Part shown: one piece after another, positions 48,289 through 59,680 of the stretch
Layout: every line of letters begins with the position of its first letter
Position numbering within the stretch: the first letter of the stretch is position 1
DNA from: Cryptomeria japonica
Taxonomy: Eukaryota; Streptophyta; Pinopsida; Cupressales; Cupressaceae
DNA length: 64,000 nt
Reading direction: 5' to 3'
NCBI RefSeq assembly: GCF_030272615.1
Contig: NC_081408.1
Coordinates: 769,385,336-769,449,335 of the forward strand
Notes under the pieces: generated by a model
Database searches by the model: none
The model's input: only the letters and a program-made list of their open reading frames with translations
Told to the model about the DNA's origin: nothing
Translations under genes and position numbers: made by a program

Positions 48289-48753
48289 GTATTGAAAGCA
48301 GTAACCAATAAAGTTCTCAAAATAGGGTCTCTCAAAATTTTTAATCTTTTGGGGATTATGGACATGGATGAGTTTTATGAGATAATTTAGTTATTTTGGA
48401 ATTAAGGGTATGAATTTTCTATAGGCCTATTCATCTTATTTACATTTGGTTTCTCTTTGGTGGTAACTGTTTACATATGTTACAATGCAATTTAGCACTA
48501 GTCGTTTTTTATAATTTTTATATCATCATTTACTGTCTTCTTTATAAGGTTCAATTTATGGTGGGTGTTTCTTCCTTGTAACTGATTATTATATTATGTT
48601 TATCTTCTTTAAAACATTATCTTTCTTTGTACTGGGATTCAGGCATTAAAATGTCAATACTTTTTAGTAATTTGATTTGGTTGGAGGAATTTCGGTATGT
48701 TGTAATAAATATTGTCATTTAGCAATCTTCTGATTATGGCTTTATTTTTGCAG
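48289..48753 (+). other. 465-bp intron
   Basis: GTATTG donor, TTTTTGCAG acceptor, phase 0. T-rich, no insertions visible. Confidence 0.9.
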
Positions 48754-48909
48754 TTACTTGCCAGTAAGCTTGGCTGTAAACCAGAGGAAATTTGTGATTT
48801 TGAATTGCAATTATGTGATACACAACCAAGTGTGGTTGCTGGTGTTGAAAAAGAGTTTATATTTTCAGGCCGTCTTGACAACCTATGCATGTCATTTTGT
48901 TCACTCAAG
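48754..48909 (+). CDS. Aspartyl aminopeptidase, exon E (second metal ligand)
   Basis: 156-bp, phase 0 on both sides. It reads LLASKLGCKPEEICDFELQL, CDTQPSVVAGVEKEFIFSGR and LDNLCMSFCSLK, nearly the consensus of plant aspartyl aminopeptidases. Asp at 48877-48879 (in GRLDN) is the bridging metal ligand of the family. The following catalytic HEEVGS region and later ligands are not in the rest of the window, so the next intron exceeds 15 kb. Donor AAG|GTAAGC is a strong consensus site. Confidence 0.95.
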
Positions 48910-49374
48910 GTAAGCCCTTTTTTTTTTGTATGCAATCATACATTTTTTTAAATCATGTTGCCCTATTCCTTATATTTTCATAGTTGTTTCTTTCTATTGA
49001 TTTGAAAGAAAAAGTATATGTCTAGCATCAGGCTTGCACTGTTACAATTGATGTTAAAATTCAGTTCTAGGATCTCTTTTGAGATTCTAAATGATAATAA
49101 TTTTAAATATTCAAAGGAGCAGCTTTTACAATTTAATGTTCTTTCATACTGCAATCTTCTATTTCCCTTGGCATCTGATGCAGGATTATCACGGTTCAAC
49201 AGCAATCTTGCATCACCCAAAAACAAAATAAATGTAGGCCGAGTGGAATTTTGGTTTTGTGCGTGGGTTCATGACATGATGGCATGAATGGATGAAACTG
49301 AGAGGTTGAGAATAATTCCAGTTGACTTCAATAACAAAATATCTTTGTTGCAATGCAAGATCTTTAGTTGTTAT

Positions 49375-52136
49375 TGTAATGCCCCCATTTTCTACCCAAG
49401 TTTGGGGATAATAAATAATTTAATTAATTAAATTAAGCTGTCCAAATTAATGTTTTCAGACAACTTATATTTAATTAATTATGTTATGTGTTGAATGTTT
49501 TATTACAATGAAGTGACTTTACCTGGTGCCAATGTAAAATAAAACAAAATATTATCAAGTCACTTTATGAGCAAAAATAATTAATATTTTATAAAGTGAT
49601 TTTTATAATTAAAATTCTAGAAAGTTCCAGGAGGTTTTAAAAGGAAGATTGTGGAAACTCATTTCATATTATCGGTTGTTCATTTTGGAGAAATCCTCTT
49701 TGGGAGTTTGAGCATTGATTCTACTTTCCAGCCTACGATGGAAACCCTAAGGTGAGTATTGGTTCAGTGGACAAAAGACCACTTATTCAATCCTTGATGA
49801 ATTCGTAGAGGGTTCGCAGATGTGCAGATTTGAAAGATTTTGTGTGAGAAATTGCTTGAAAAGAATTACCTTTACAAAAGACAAAAAAATATAGGTTTTG
49901 TTATGCCTTGCACACATTCTCCATCTTTGACAGGGACCCTCTCCTTTTTTGCTTGCCTCGTCAAGGACCTGCAGCAATTTTGTCCTTCAAAGAGAGAGAG
50001 CTTGGAGCTGAAACGTGATGAGAGCAAGGAGAGTGTGCCTGTAAATCTGAATTTGAAGATTATACTCCAAAACATCGATGTTTGCATACTAGACTGAAAT
50101 AAGCTTATTCCAGCATCTATTCCTAGGTCCGAAGTTGTTGCCTAAATTTTCAAGCTTTTGGAAAAGTCAAATGTTGAACAAAAGTACAAACTTCAGTGTT
50201 TGCAATACAATGTGGAATAGCCAATGTTCCCAAAAGATTTTCCTTTCACCGAACTTTTCATTATACTTTGCGAGGCTAAAAGGATAGGTTGGAAAGAAAG
50301 AGTCTTAGTGAGGTCTAAAGTGGACATGGTACATAGAGAGGAAGAAGATGTGTATCCCCATCGATCTTGCTTTCACCAAGGCAAACATCAAAAATTTCCT
50401 AGCCAAGTTTTAAATAGCATGTTAAAACGTGAGCCTCCAAATTCAGCCTTTGCAAATTTTAATGACTTAAGTCTTACTCCCAATGCTCCTCCAAATGCCT
50501 AAGAAAACATTGAAATACCTCCAAACTCGATTAAAAGTGACTCCTAAGTTCGGTGTTTTTATTCCCTTCGACCTTCGCAACATTGAAGATAATGCTGAAC
50601 TTCTCCTAAATCAAAGTCGGAGTTTAAAACAACATTTGGTGTCTTGGCAACAAAATAATGAATCGCATATTCTTGAAACTCCTCCAAGCACCGAACTAAT
50701 GCCGAACTTTCTCTTAAAACATTAGAGAGTTAATTTTAAACGCCAAACCAAAGTTGGCTTTTCTAAGTGAAATAGTTGAAGACGTGATTGCAAACACCGA
50801 AATAATACCGAATTTCGCCTTAAAAAATGTAAGACTTCTAAACTTCGGTGTTGGCCATCAAAGCGCTAAAGATGTCTTACTCTCGTTAGTTTTCCAATCA
50901 CTGATATAAACACCAAAACTCTTTCAAGAGTATTTTAAAATTCATGTTCTCCAAACTAACGCCCAAACTAGGTGTTGATACTCGAGCTCATTCAAAGTGC
51001 AATAGGATAGAGGTTGCATCATTGAGTTTGCAAAAAATGTTAAGTAGAGGGGAAAACGTTTCAAAAACCAATTGCCAGAAAGAAAAATGTTGCACAGGAA
51101 GCGAGATCATGCCAAAGGAGTAAGGATTGCAGCCCAAAATTGCTTTAGAGGGAGAATCTTTGCTATCTCCAAGCCAAAAGCATTGCCCTTCAAAGGCGTT
51201 GCAGAAATGATTTGGGAGATCTAAATGCAACAAAGGGGAGAATAGGATTAAGAGAGGGACGAGCCCAACAAAATCGTGCCATTTAGGAGCAAATCGTTGC
51301 CATCAAAACGCAATAGAGGAAAAAACGTTTTAAAATTAAATCGTTGCAAGGGGAAAAATGTTACATAAATAAGAGAAAGCATTGTCAATCAAATCGTGGC
51401 AAGAAGGTAAAGAGATTCAAAACAAGGGCATAGAAGAAGTGTGTTGCACCCAAAAGGGGAGACAGGGAAACGAAATATTGCTTGCCTCTCACCTCGCCAG
51501 GTTGGTCTACTCTGTCATTGCAAAAGTGATCAAAATTTATATTTGATAAGATTAATGATGAAATATTGCATTCAAACCCTAGGTTTAAAAATCCACATTT
51601 GTGGTTTACTTCTTTTGAAAGTTTTATTCAAAATGTTGCCCAAGCCAAACCCTAGGTTAAACAAGTAAACACAACCCAGGCTGAAAACAAAACTAAAAAT
51701 CTCCTTGCTGCCACAAATTCGGGATTTGCATAGAAAAACTAAATTAGGATGTGTTCCTAAAAACCTTCCAAAGTCCGAACTTTTCCCCAGGTTATTATAA
51801 ATGTCAGTTTTTTGTGTCGAAATTACCCCGTTGTTTTGGCATTGTTGAAAATGTAAATTCGCCTAGTCTCAAAAATCTGCCCCAACTCTGAAACTGTTGA
51901 TTGTATGCTTGAAATTGCCTTTTTGCATTCATATGCTTTAAATTGAAATTTTTTCACTGTGCTAATGCCGTTTTTGGCAAACTGACCACCATTTTTAATC
52001 TTGGAAAAATCCATCGTAATTTGTGTTTGTGTGTGCAAGGTAAGTGCCTCTTAAGGCAGCCAACTCTTCCAAGGCACCCAAGACACCAAGTACATCCTAG
52101 ACATCCAAAACAGATAATCACCACAAACTAGACAAA
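49375..52136 (+). mobile_element. LTR-like start and long leader-like region
   Basis: TGTAATGCCCCCATTTTC at 49375 resembles the TGTAATGTCCCC starts of other LTRs here. AT-rich U3-like DNA and a leader-like stretch follow. I cannot find its 3' end or a matching second copy. From about 50120 to 50960 there are many scattered copies of CACCGAACTT or its reverse AAGTTCGGTG, which could form small hairpins. From 51000 to 51450 there are A-rich segments with repeated AAATCGTTGC. Small open frames were not recognised. It may be the LTR and leader of the element whose coding part starts at 52137, but this is not shown. Confidence 0.4.
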
Positions 52137-54090
52137 ATGAAATATGAATATCAGGGAGTGTTGCAGGAGTCTAAAATTCAGAGTAAGTGGGAAAACGTAG
52201 GGAATACAAATTTTGGACATATTGATATCCAACAGTTCAAGGAGAGGATGTATGGCCCAAATCGAACCTGGAGGGCTCAGATGATGGTCCAGAGCGGAAT
52301 ACCACAAGCCATTCAGAACTATGAGTTGGTCGTGGAGTGCACCAAGCACTACAAACCATCAGCAAGGGTGGTTTTTGTCAATGAGATCACCATAGAAGAT
52401 TTCACACCTCAAGCTATCACAGATGCCTTTGGCATCTCTGTCCACTAGGACATGAGAATTGTGCATATGGAGGAGGCCCAAGATTTGTTCTATCAAAACC
52501 CAGCCAAGTGCAAAAACAAGATGAATGACAAATGGTACAGGGAAAGGAGGCCTCACCACACCAAGATCCCCAAAAAGATCTACAAAAGTGGGTTTAAAAA
52601 GTGGGTTTAATGAGGAACATGGGGATATGGTCACCCTCCTTAGCTAGGTCATAGGACTATCACACTCGAACATGTTCGAGGAATGGATGTTTTGCTACGT
52701 AGAAGTCTTTGGGGGCAAACTCATGATAGATTGGGCCCAAATAATAAGCAATAACATCCATGAGCAATTGGTGGACTTAGCGGAGAAGAAGATATTCATC
52801 ATGTCCTCCTATGTGGTGTACATGTTGGCTCAACATTGCAGGCTTATGGGGCTGATCTGCCTTGGTGAGATTGGAAACGGGGAAATGCAAATGAAGGTCC
52901 ATGAGTTCTATCCCTAGTTGCACTATCATAACATTGGCCAAAGGGAGAGGAATAATGCAGCTATGCAATAGGCTAGTACGAGAGGGTGAATGATGCCTTC
53001 ACAATATGAATGGTCCGAATAATGCAGGAGGGATTGCAGAAAAGGTTATCTAAACAGGCAATAGCATTGGTGAAGCAATATGGAGCTTGGTTTATATAGT
53101 TTCCCAGATTCTTCTACTTGAGAATTTCTGGATTTGAGGGTTCTCCGTATAGACTCCCCAAGTACCTTACAGATAAATTCTACTGAGCAGGTGGTGGACC
53201 ACGGTAAGAAGGAAGAGGAGACTCATAAACTAGTAGCTGAGAGGAAGGAAGTGTTTATAGAAATTGAGGAGGAGAGTACACATCTTGGGGAGATTGGGAT
53301 GGTGACTGAGGAATCCAACAGGAGGGAGGAGAGCCACATTCGGGTTTCAGACCCACGAGACGTTCTCGGGTCCATTCGGAGATTTCTCATGGAGTTGGAT
53401 GACATTGCTTTGGTCACTCGAGGGGTTGCAGAGTTAGCGAGGCAGGTGGATATTAGCGTTGCACTAGAGGTCGAGAGGCTTCTTGCCTTCATGGGAGTGG
53501 CTGTGAGGAGGAGTTTGCACAACACACCACGCGCTGTGGGTGGCCAGCTACGGAGACACTAGACATGATTGAGACTTGGCATCAAGCTCAGGCAGAGGAG
53601 GGTCAGGGCGATATATTGTCCACCTTGTGTGTTATGGAGAGATCATTCCGGGGGATATTCTATTAGATGCAGAAGGCCGCCACACACTTGGCCAGAGAGG
53701 CTGAGGTAGGGAGAGTAGTTGCATTGGAGGAGGTAGTAGCTATAGGAGAGGAGTTGGTACTCCAGAAAAAAAACTTACCAATGTTGAGTAGAAGCTGAGA
53801 GTGGCCCTTGAGGAGGAAGTGGAGCATCAAAAAACAACCTTGGTAGGCCAGGACACCAAGTTGGCTGAATTGGAGGAACGTCTTGCAGCAGTAATTGTAC
53901 AGCTGGAGCGAAAGGAGAAAGATATCATGGAGGTTGTGTATATGGTGAAGACTGCATGGCAACATTAGTTTGTAGCAGAGCGAGACTAGCGGCTGCGAAC
54001 AGAGCAAGTGTGGCACCTGTGGCAGCAACTCTCAACATCCTCAACTACTCCAGGGATGTCCTCTCAGCCTCCTAATTCTCAGTGATTCTG
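52137..54090 (+). pseudogene. Unrecognised retroelement protein with coiled-coil tail
   Basis: Starts MKYEYQGVLQES (52137) and runs open to 52448 with NRTWRAQMMVQSG and ITIEDFTPQAITDAFGISVH. The last of these is like the set-up of plant retrotransposon gag-like / putative plant transposon proteins. After stops and shifts it continues: EEWMFCYVEVFGGKLMIDWA (52675), IHEQLVDLAEKKIF, then FRFFYLRISGFEGSPYRL (about 53100). A Glu/Arg/Val-rich stretch (53134-53562) follows, and near 53800-53960 a heptad-like coiled coil (LAELEERLAAVIVQLERKEK). It has no protease, RT or integrase. A related C-terminal part lies inverted at 61372-61914. Function unknown; I infer a gag-like role. Confidence 0.6.
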
Positions 54091-54093
54091 TAG

Positions 54094-54725
54094 TGTAATG
54101 TCCCCACTTTGAAATATAATTTAATAATAAATAATAATAAAATTAAAATACAAAAGAATAAAAATAAAAATAAAATTAAAACAAAAAAAAATATAATTAA
54201 ACATAATTAAAATTTGATTAAAGTTAATGAATGGTCAAAATGCATGAAATGATAAGTCGTGACTCCAATATGAAGTATAAAAGGGAGGAGAACTCATTTG
54301 AAGGGGGGATAATTTAGGAATCAGAAGTGCAGATCTGATTGTAAAAGGTTGTGTCCCTTTCAAAGGGCAGAAATAATGAAGAGTTGCACTCTTTCAAAGG
54401 GGGCTAATGATGAAAGGGTGTGTCTCTTGCCAAAGGGCATACATGATGAAGAGGAGTGACCTCTACCTCACATTGAGAGATATAAAGGAAAGGAATCAAA
54501 AGCATCCAGGGGGATCACCATCAATTAGATCAGATCAGATCAGAACTGTTATTAAGTTACAGGCAGTAACATCCTTGCTCTTGGTGGTATGCATGGGGAT
54601 GTGCTTAATATGTATGCTTAATATATGATGCCTGATAATGTTCTTATGCAGAATTTAATAGTAATATTAATATAGACTGCAATATGTATGACAGTCATAC
54701 TTAATTTCATATATATTCATAATAC
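54094..54725 (+). mobile_element. Truncated LTR fragment
   Basis: Starts TGTAATGTCCCCACTTTGAAAT. It matches the reverse complement of the first 600 bases of the solo LTR ending at 35913, including the GGGCAGAAATAATGAAGAG and ATATATTCATAATA segments, and breaks off at about 54725. TATAAAAG at 54276-54283 is its likely promoter. It interrupts the 3' untranslated part of the coiled-coil element. Because it lacks its far end, no target duplication can be read. Confidence 0.8.
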
Positions 54726-54810
54726 CTGAGAAGTTAGTATACTTGTAGTCTAATTCTTGTTATTTCTATCAGTACCTAAGAAGAAGGGACTGAATTGTTT
54801 TCAAGAGGGG

Positions 54811-55140
54811 CAGTCTAAATCTGTTGCTAATAAATAAATAATGTTTTGGTTATATTTTGTTAGTACTTGGCAATGTAATTAGTTGTTCCCGAGAGGTTGT
54901 GTCAGTTGCCAACAGTTGGCAGTCTTAACCAACTGCCATGCACTATACATGTTTGGAGTATTGTATCGGGAAACATTGTATGGATAATTGTACACACATT
55001 ACCCTTGATAATAAAGGAATGTCTTTCTGCCATATGTTGTGTTGAATATTGTCAATCGGTATTGTTCTGACATATTATTGTGTTCATTGTATTCTGTTTA
55101 CTTTGTGTAAATTATAGAACAACCCCTTCAGGAGTAAGCA
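54811..55140 (+). repeat. 3' LTR of the coiled-coil element
   Basis: Follows a polypurine tract AAGAGGGGCAG and ends AGGAGTAAGCA at 55140. It shares with the inverted copy at 60976-61309 a conserved inverted repeat (AGTTGCCAACAGTTGGCAG... AACCAACTGCC), a polyadenylation-like AATAAAGGAATG and CTTTCTGCCATATG. Length about 330 bp, against 334 bp for the other copy. The 5' edge is approximate. Confidence 0.75.
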
Positions 55141-55473
55141 TTTGTTTTCGTTGACAAATATTAGTGACGTGGTAATGTTAATGAGAATCACGTGGAAAAT
55201 CATATGATAGCATAAGTATGTGATGGCAAACTATATTGATAACCTATTTAACTTTATGCTTGACTTGCATTTATTGTAAAGTACTAATGTTTGCAAGTTA
55301 GATATATTTAGCTAAGGAAAATACTTTTGTACATTTGGTATCTTGAAAGATTAAATTCAAATGCTTTTGCAGATTTGATCATGATACTATGTCAAAGAGA
55401 CTGTGTAGACATAGTGCACATTAGTCTTGAGTACAACAAAATTTAAATGCAATTGATGTTTGAATGATCAATG
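55141..55473. other. Non-coding stretch before the hAT gene
   Basis: AT-rich, no recognised feature. The hAT element's own terminal inverted repeat should lie here, but I could not identify it. Confidence 0.4.
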
Positions 55474-55556
55474 GAGACACATATCACTTCAAATGGCACT
55501 TGGTGAATGAGGTAGGACATGGCACCACTATTTGCCAAGCTTGCCATGGAAATGTC

Positions 55557-57051
55557 TATAATGTCCCCTTTTCGGGATCGCCCTAAGTCTTGCCCTTGAA
55601 TCACAAATTCCATTTAAATAAGAATTGTAAGATAGCTAGAGATATAACTTTACTAATTAAATGCCATTTAACAAGATAAATCCTGATTTCGGTCCTGCAA
55701 TCATATCAGACAATATTGTATATGTATGTATAATTCATAAATCCAATTAATTCTATTTGGGTTAGTAATCACACATATAAGTACAAATAGGTATAATCAT
55801 CATAAATCATTAGATAAGCTGTGTTACATTAGTATTCAATCACAACAGGTTTGAATGAGGGAGCATGATAGGTTGGCCCAAAACAATCCTCACACTAAGC
55901 CCAAGAGCAGACACTCACACTCTTGGCTCCCAGTGGCAGGCACATTGTACATCCAGCATGGAGTGGACTAATCAGTGGGGTGCTTGTATCTACCCTTCCT
56001 ATTGATGTCTCCTTATTCATCCTCTATGACTGTGATTTCTCCAACAATCAATCATTGTAGAGGTTGGAAAGGAAATCACAATAGGGTGCCCGGAAATCCT
56101 CCTATCTAAGCCCAAGAGTGCACACTCACCCTCTTGGGCCCAAGTGGTAGGCACATTGGACATCCAGCATGGAGTGGTCTACTTAGATGGTGATCTTGTA
56201 TCTGCTCTCCTTTCTTGCATTTTCTCCTCTTCTCCACATGATTGCTTGTCGGGGTCTAGCTAGATTAATGATTCAGAATATACATTTCACATTTTCATAC
56301 AACGATCATTGATTTCACTATTTCATAATACTATAATTGCAGAAATATAAGATTATTGCAGGTTATATACTTTCAGCCTGCTATTGCAATTTAGACCGAT
56401 CTGACTGGATGTCGTTTCTTTCTTTGGATGCTGATTGCTGCTCTCTTGGATGAATGCTATTGCTCAATGGTTTGATCTATCTATTTGATTACTGGATATT
56501 GCTTGCTTTCTTATGAGGATCAATGTTCCTTTTAAAAATTATTGCTTGATCCCTTTTTGCAGATCAGACTGTCTAATATTTCAGATCCTTTTCATGATCC
56601 CTTCTTCCTGTATGCAGATTGTGTGTATTCTATTTGCTGATCTGTTTCTCCTTCTGCTATTTCTGCTTTAGTTCGTCTGCTCTAAATTAAATTAGTTCTC
56701 CCTCCTTCTTCCCTTTTCAACTCTTCCTTATCTTTTATATATACCTCTTTCAATGGAGGCGATCCTTCACCAAAGTTGGCCTTATTATATAAATTTATTT
56801 TTAACTTTCTTTATCATTGTTGACCTTAATTATGTAGTGATCGCCCCTTCTTCTATATTGTTGCATTTGACTTATAAAAACCCTAGGTCGGCTCCTTAAG
56901 GGAATCAATCCAGGTTGGCCTCCTTTATTGAAATGCAATAATTTTATTTTCATTTTATTGTCTTCTTTATTGGTCGGCCCTGCTCACCTGAGTTTATGGC
57001 TGCGACCTTATTTGTATGGCTGCGATTTCCCTTATTGACGGGGACATGACA
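55557..57051 (-). mobile_element. Solo LTR (1.5 kb) in the hAT gene
   Basis: Starts TATAATGTCCCCTTTTCGGG and ends GACGGGGACATGACA; ATGTC duplicated (55552-55556 and 57052-57056). It has two copies of a block CTAAGCCCAAGAG(C/T)...CACATTG(T/G)ACATCCAGCATGG at 55890 and 56105, also seen in the solo LTR 33346-35913. The start and end match the tandem-array LTRs, hence the minus orientation. Confidence 0.85.
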
Positions 57052-57486
57052 ATGTCCAATATTAGGCAAAACAAACTCTTCAAGCAATTTGTGATGGTAA
57101 GGCAAACATAACAAGAATTGGGTCAGAAGTGGCTTCTAATTCTGTAGAGGCTAGGAGCAATCCTTTGGACGAGGCAATTGGTGCACAAATCTTTGAAGGA
57201 GTCTAAGTCAACACCTCTGCAATAAATGGCCCAAACATAGTTGAAGGAAATGCTAAATCTTTCTTTGCACCTAGTAGTACACTAGGATCATAGACAACTT
57301 TGAGAGTACAGGATTGGAGGAAGAGCATCCATGAATAGGTGAATAAGGCAATTACAAATTTTTAGTACTTTAGCTTGCCATTTTGTGTTGCTAGGTTTCC
57401 ATTACTAGCGAGTTATGGTGGAAGCTATTGAAATGGCAGGTCTTAGGTTCTAAGCTCCATCTTCTTAGACATCAAGGGTTGGTATG

Positions 57487-59680
57487 TGTTGTGACGTATT
57501 CACACATCGCCCCATTGCAAATGGGGACCCTTGCTTTTTGCTCTCTAGGGTTTGTTTTCTGGGTCGTTTAGGTTTTAGTCTGTTAGCTTTTGCATGGTGA
57601 GTGCTGTCAGGAGGATCACTGGATAGCAAGCTCTGCTAGAGCTAGGGTGAGTCAGTTGATGCTCCAAGTTAAGGGCGTTTTTCAAGGTCTTCCTTAGGCT
57701 TGGTTTTGCTGGTGGTGTCCCGTTTGAGTTCGAGGAAGTCAGTGAGTGGTTGAGCAAATTTGGCTAAGGAATGGAAGGGATGAATCAAAGATCTAGCCCA
57801 GGACAAATTCAAGCCAGTTTGAAGGTGAATTGAGCCTAGAATGGGAATTTCTCTCCTGACCCTTCCAAAGGGTCTAGAGCGAAATTCATGTAAAACCCTA
57901 TTTTCCACAAAAACTGGAGCTATATGTCAACCTAAAGGAGAAATTTGCATGATCATGAGGAAAGGAGGCCTAATGAAGTTTGTCCAAGGTGTGAGTAGGA
58001 GAAAATATGTGAGAAATTGGCTCAAAAGGTGAATTTCACTCCTGACCCTTCCAAAGGGTCCAGAGCGAAATTCATATTTCCTCTATTGTGCTTCTTAGCT
58101 TGACCAAGTTAGGAGTTTCTAAGGCATGATTTGGTAGGTTTTGGTGCGTATTTTCCTTGAAGAGGAATTTTTGGATCTCAAGATGATGAAAGCTAGCCTC
58201 AAATGAGGATTTCGCTCCTGACCCTTCCAAAGGGTCCAGAGCGAAATCTCCCTGTCTTGCCTTCCTTGGCCCTGAAAACCCAGTTGGAGCTTGCCTAGAC
58301 CAAGTTGGGTGATGGAATATCTTGATAGTGAAAGAAGGAAGTTGATTTGATCAAGTTTGATGGAGAATGGAGTGAACCAAGGTGGGATTTTGGCCAAGAT
58401 TGTGATTTTCGCTCCTGACCCTTCCAAAGGGTCCAGAGCGAAATTCTTAAGATCACCCCTTTTTCCTTACAAATCAAGTCAAGATTTTGATTTTATGACC
58501 TAGAGAGGAGTGAGGCAAGGTGTTCTAAGTCTTGGAGGTAATTTGAAGTTGAAAGGATGGAGAAATAACCCTAAAACAAGATTTTCGCTCTTGACCCTTC
58601 CAAAGGGTCCAGAGTGAAAATCCCAAAATCTACCTATTCCTTTCAAATTTATGCTAAGCTATGCCTAGACCAAGGTAAAAGATGCCCTTGTGATTGCCCT
58701 TGAGTTGATGGTTGTCTCCAGAAATGATGATTTTAGGTCAAAGGAGGAAAATTGCTCCTGACCCTTCCAAAGGGTCCAGGGCGAAAAATCCTTCAATCAC
58801 CTATTTTGCCTTGCAAAATCAAGTTAATCTTGGGTTAGAAAAGTTAGAAAGTTGGAGAGAAGCAAGTTTAATTTTGTTAGTAGCAAAGAATTGAGTAGTG
58901 AAGAGAGAAAGTTGAACAATTGTTGTTTATTTGGCTATGAGATCAATGAAATATTGAAGTTATGGTGTTTTGTTGCAATCCTTGTGGCTACTTTCATGGT
59001 TGTTTATCTTCTTGAATCACTCTTAGTAGAGATAGCATTTAAATTTTAAGTTTGAAGGACGAATGTTGTGCCTGATCTTCGATAAGACTCACATTCCAAA
59101 CCACTAGCTTCTTACTGATTGTAAGAACGCCTTGTGTGGTCAACTGGAAACATTAAGATTGATTAAGAGTTCAATCATCATTAGAAGTATTGATATGTAT
59201 CTCCCTGATAGTATCTATCTCCTTGGTGATTTGAAAATCGTTGAATCCCCTTAGAAGATCACACCAATTCCAGTGGAGTTGTAATCCTTTGGCGATACTG
59301 AAATTGGTAAAATATTATCAAGACCAGTCCTCATTAAGTCACTCTTAGGATTAGTTTAAGTATCTCTTCCTTGAAACCTTTATCTTTTGCTCTTTTTTGA
59401 AAATCTGTTAGTATTAGGAGAATTCTGTTTCCTCATTTGGAAGGTAGTTGCACGAACAAGCTTTCTTTGAAAGTACGTAAGGCCCCTTGAAAAAACAATA
59501 AACACAACGACCACTAGTGCTTATCCGCGAGTAGAGATCCTACAAAGCAGAACCTTGAAGTCCTTCTGATTGATCCTTTTTTGCGATATCTTCAGCATTC
59601 GGAGACTTTACTCAAGAGAGGATAAGATACCTCTGGGTATTTTATTCTGTGTTTGGTCATGTACAAAATACACATCAACA
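57487..59680 (+). mobile_element. Solo LTR (2.2 kb) with an internal hairpin array
   Basis: Starts TGTTGTGACGTATTCACACA and ends ATACACATCAACA. GTATG is duplicated at both ends (57482-57486 and 59681-59685), and the hAT gene reads on across the site. It is related to the region 19280-23563 at both ends. Its middle holds six copies of a hairpin motif (separate entry). No coding sequence. Confidence 0.88.
57846..58789 (+). repeat. Six-copy regularly spaced hairpin motif
   Basis: Copies start near 57846, 58033, 58209, 58405, 58581 and 58748, about 167-196 bp apart. Each is about 39-42 bp. It has outer arms ATTTCGCTC and GAGCGAAAT, inner arms GACCCTT and AAGGGTC, and a short CCA loop. The motif is much better conserved than the DNA between copies. 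Both arms keep pairing in most copies, although copies 1, 2, 5 and 6 have changes in the outer arms. Confidence 0.9.

Noticed and set aside
57846-58789. CRISPR-like pattern (regular repeats with unique spacers)
   Set aside because: The spacers are about 130-150 bp, the DNA is plant nuclear, and the repeats lie inside an LTR with a target duplication; there are no cas genes.
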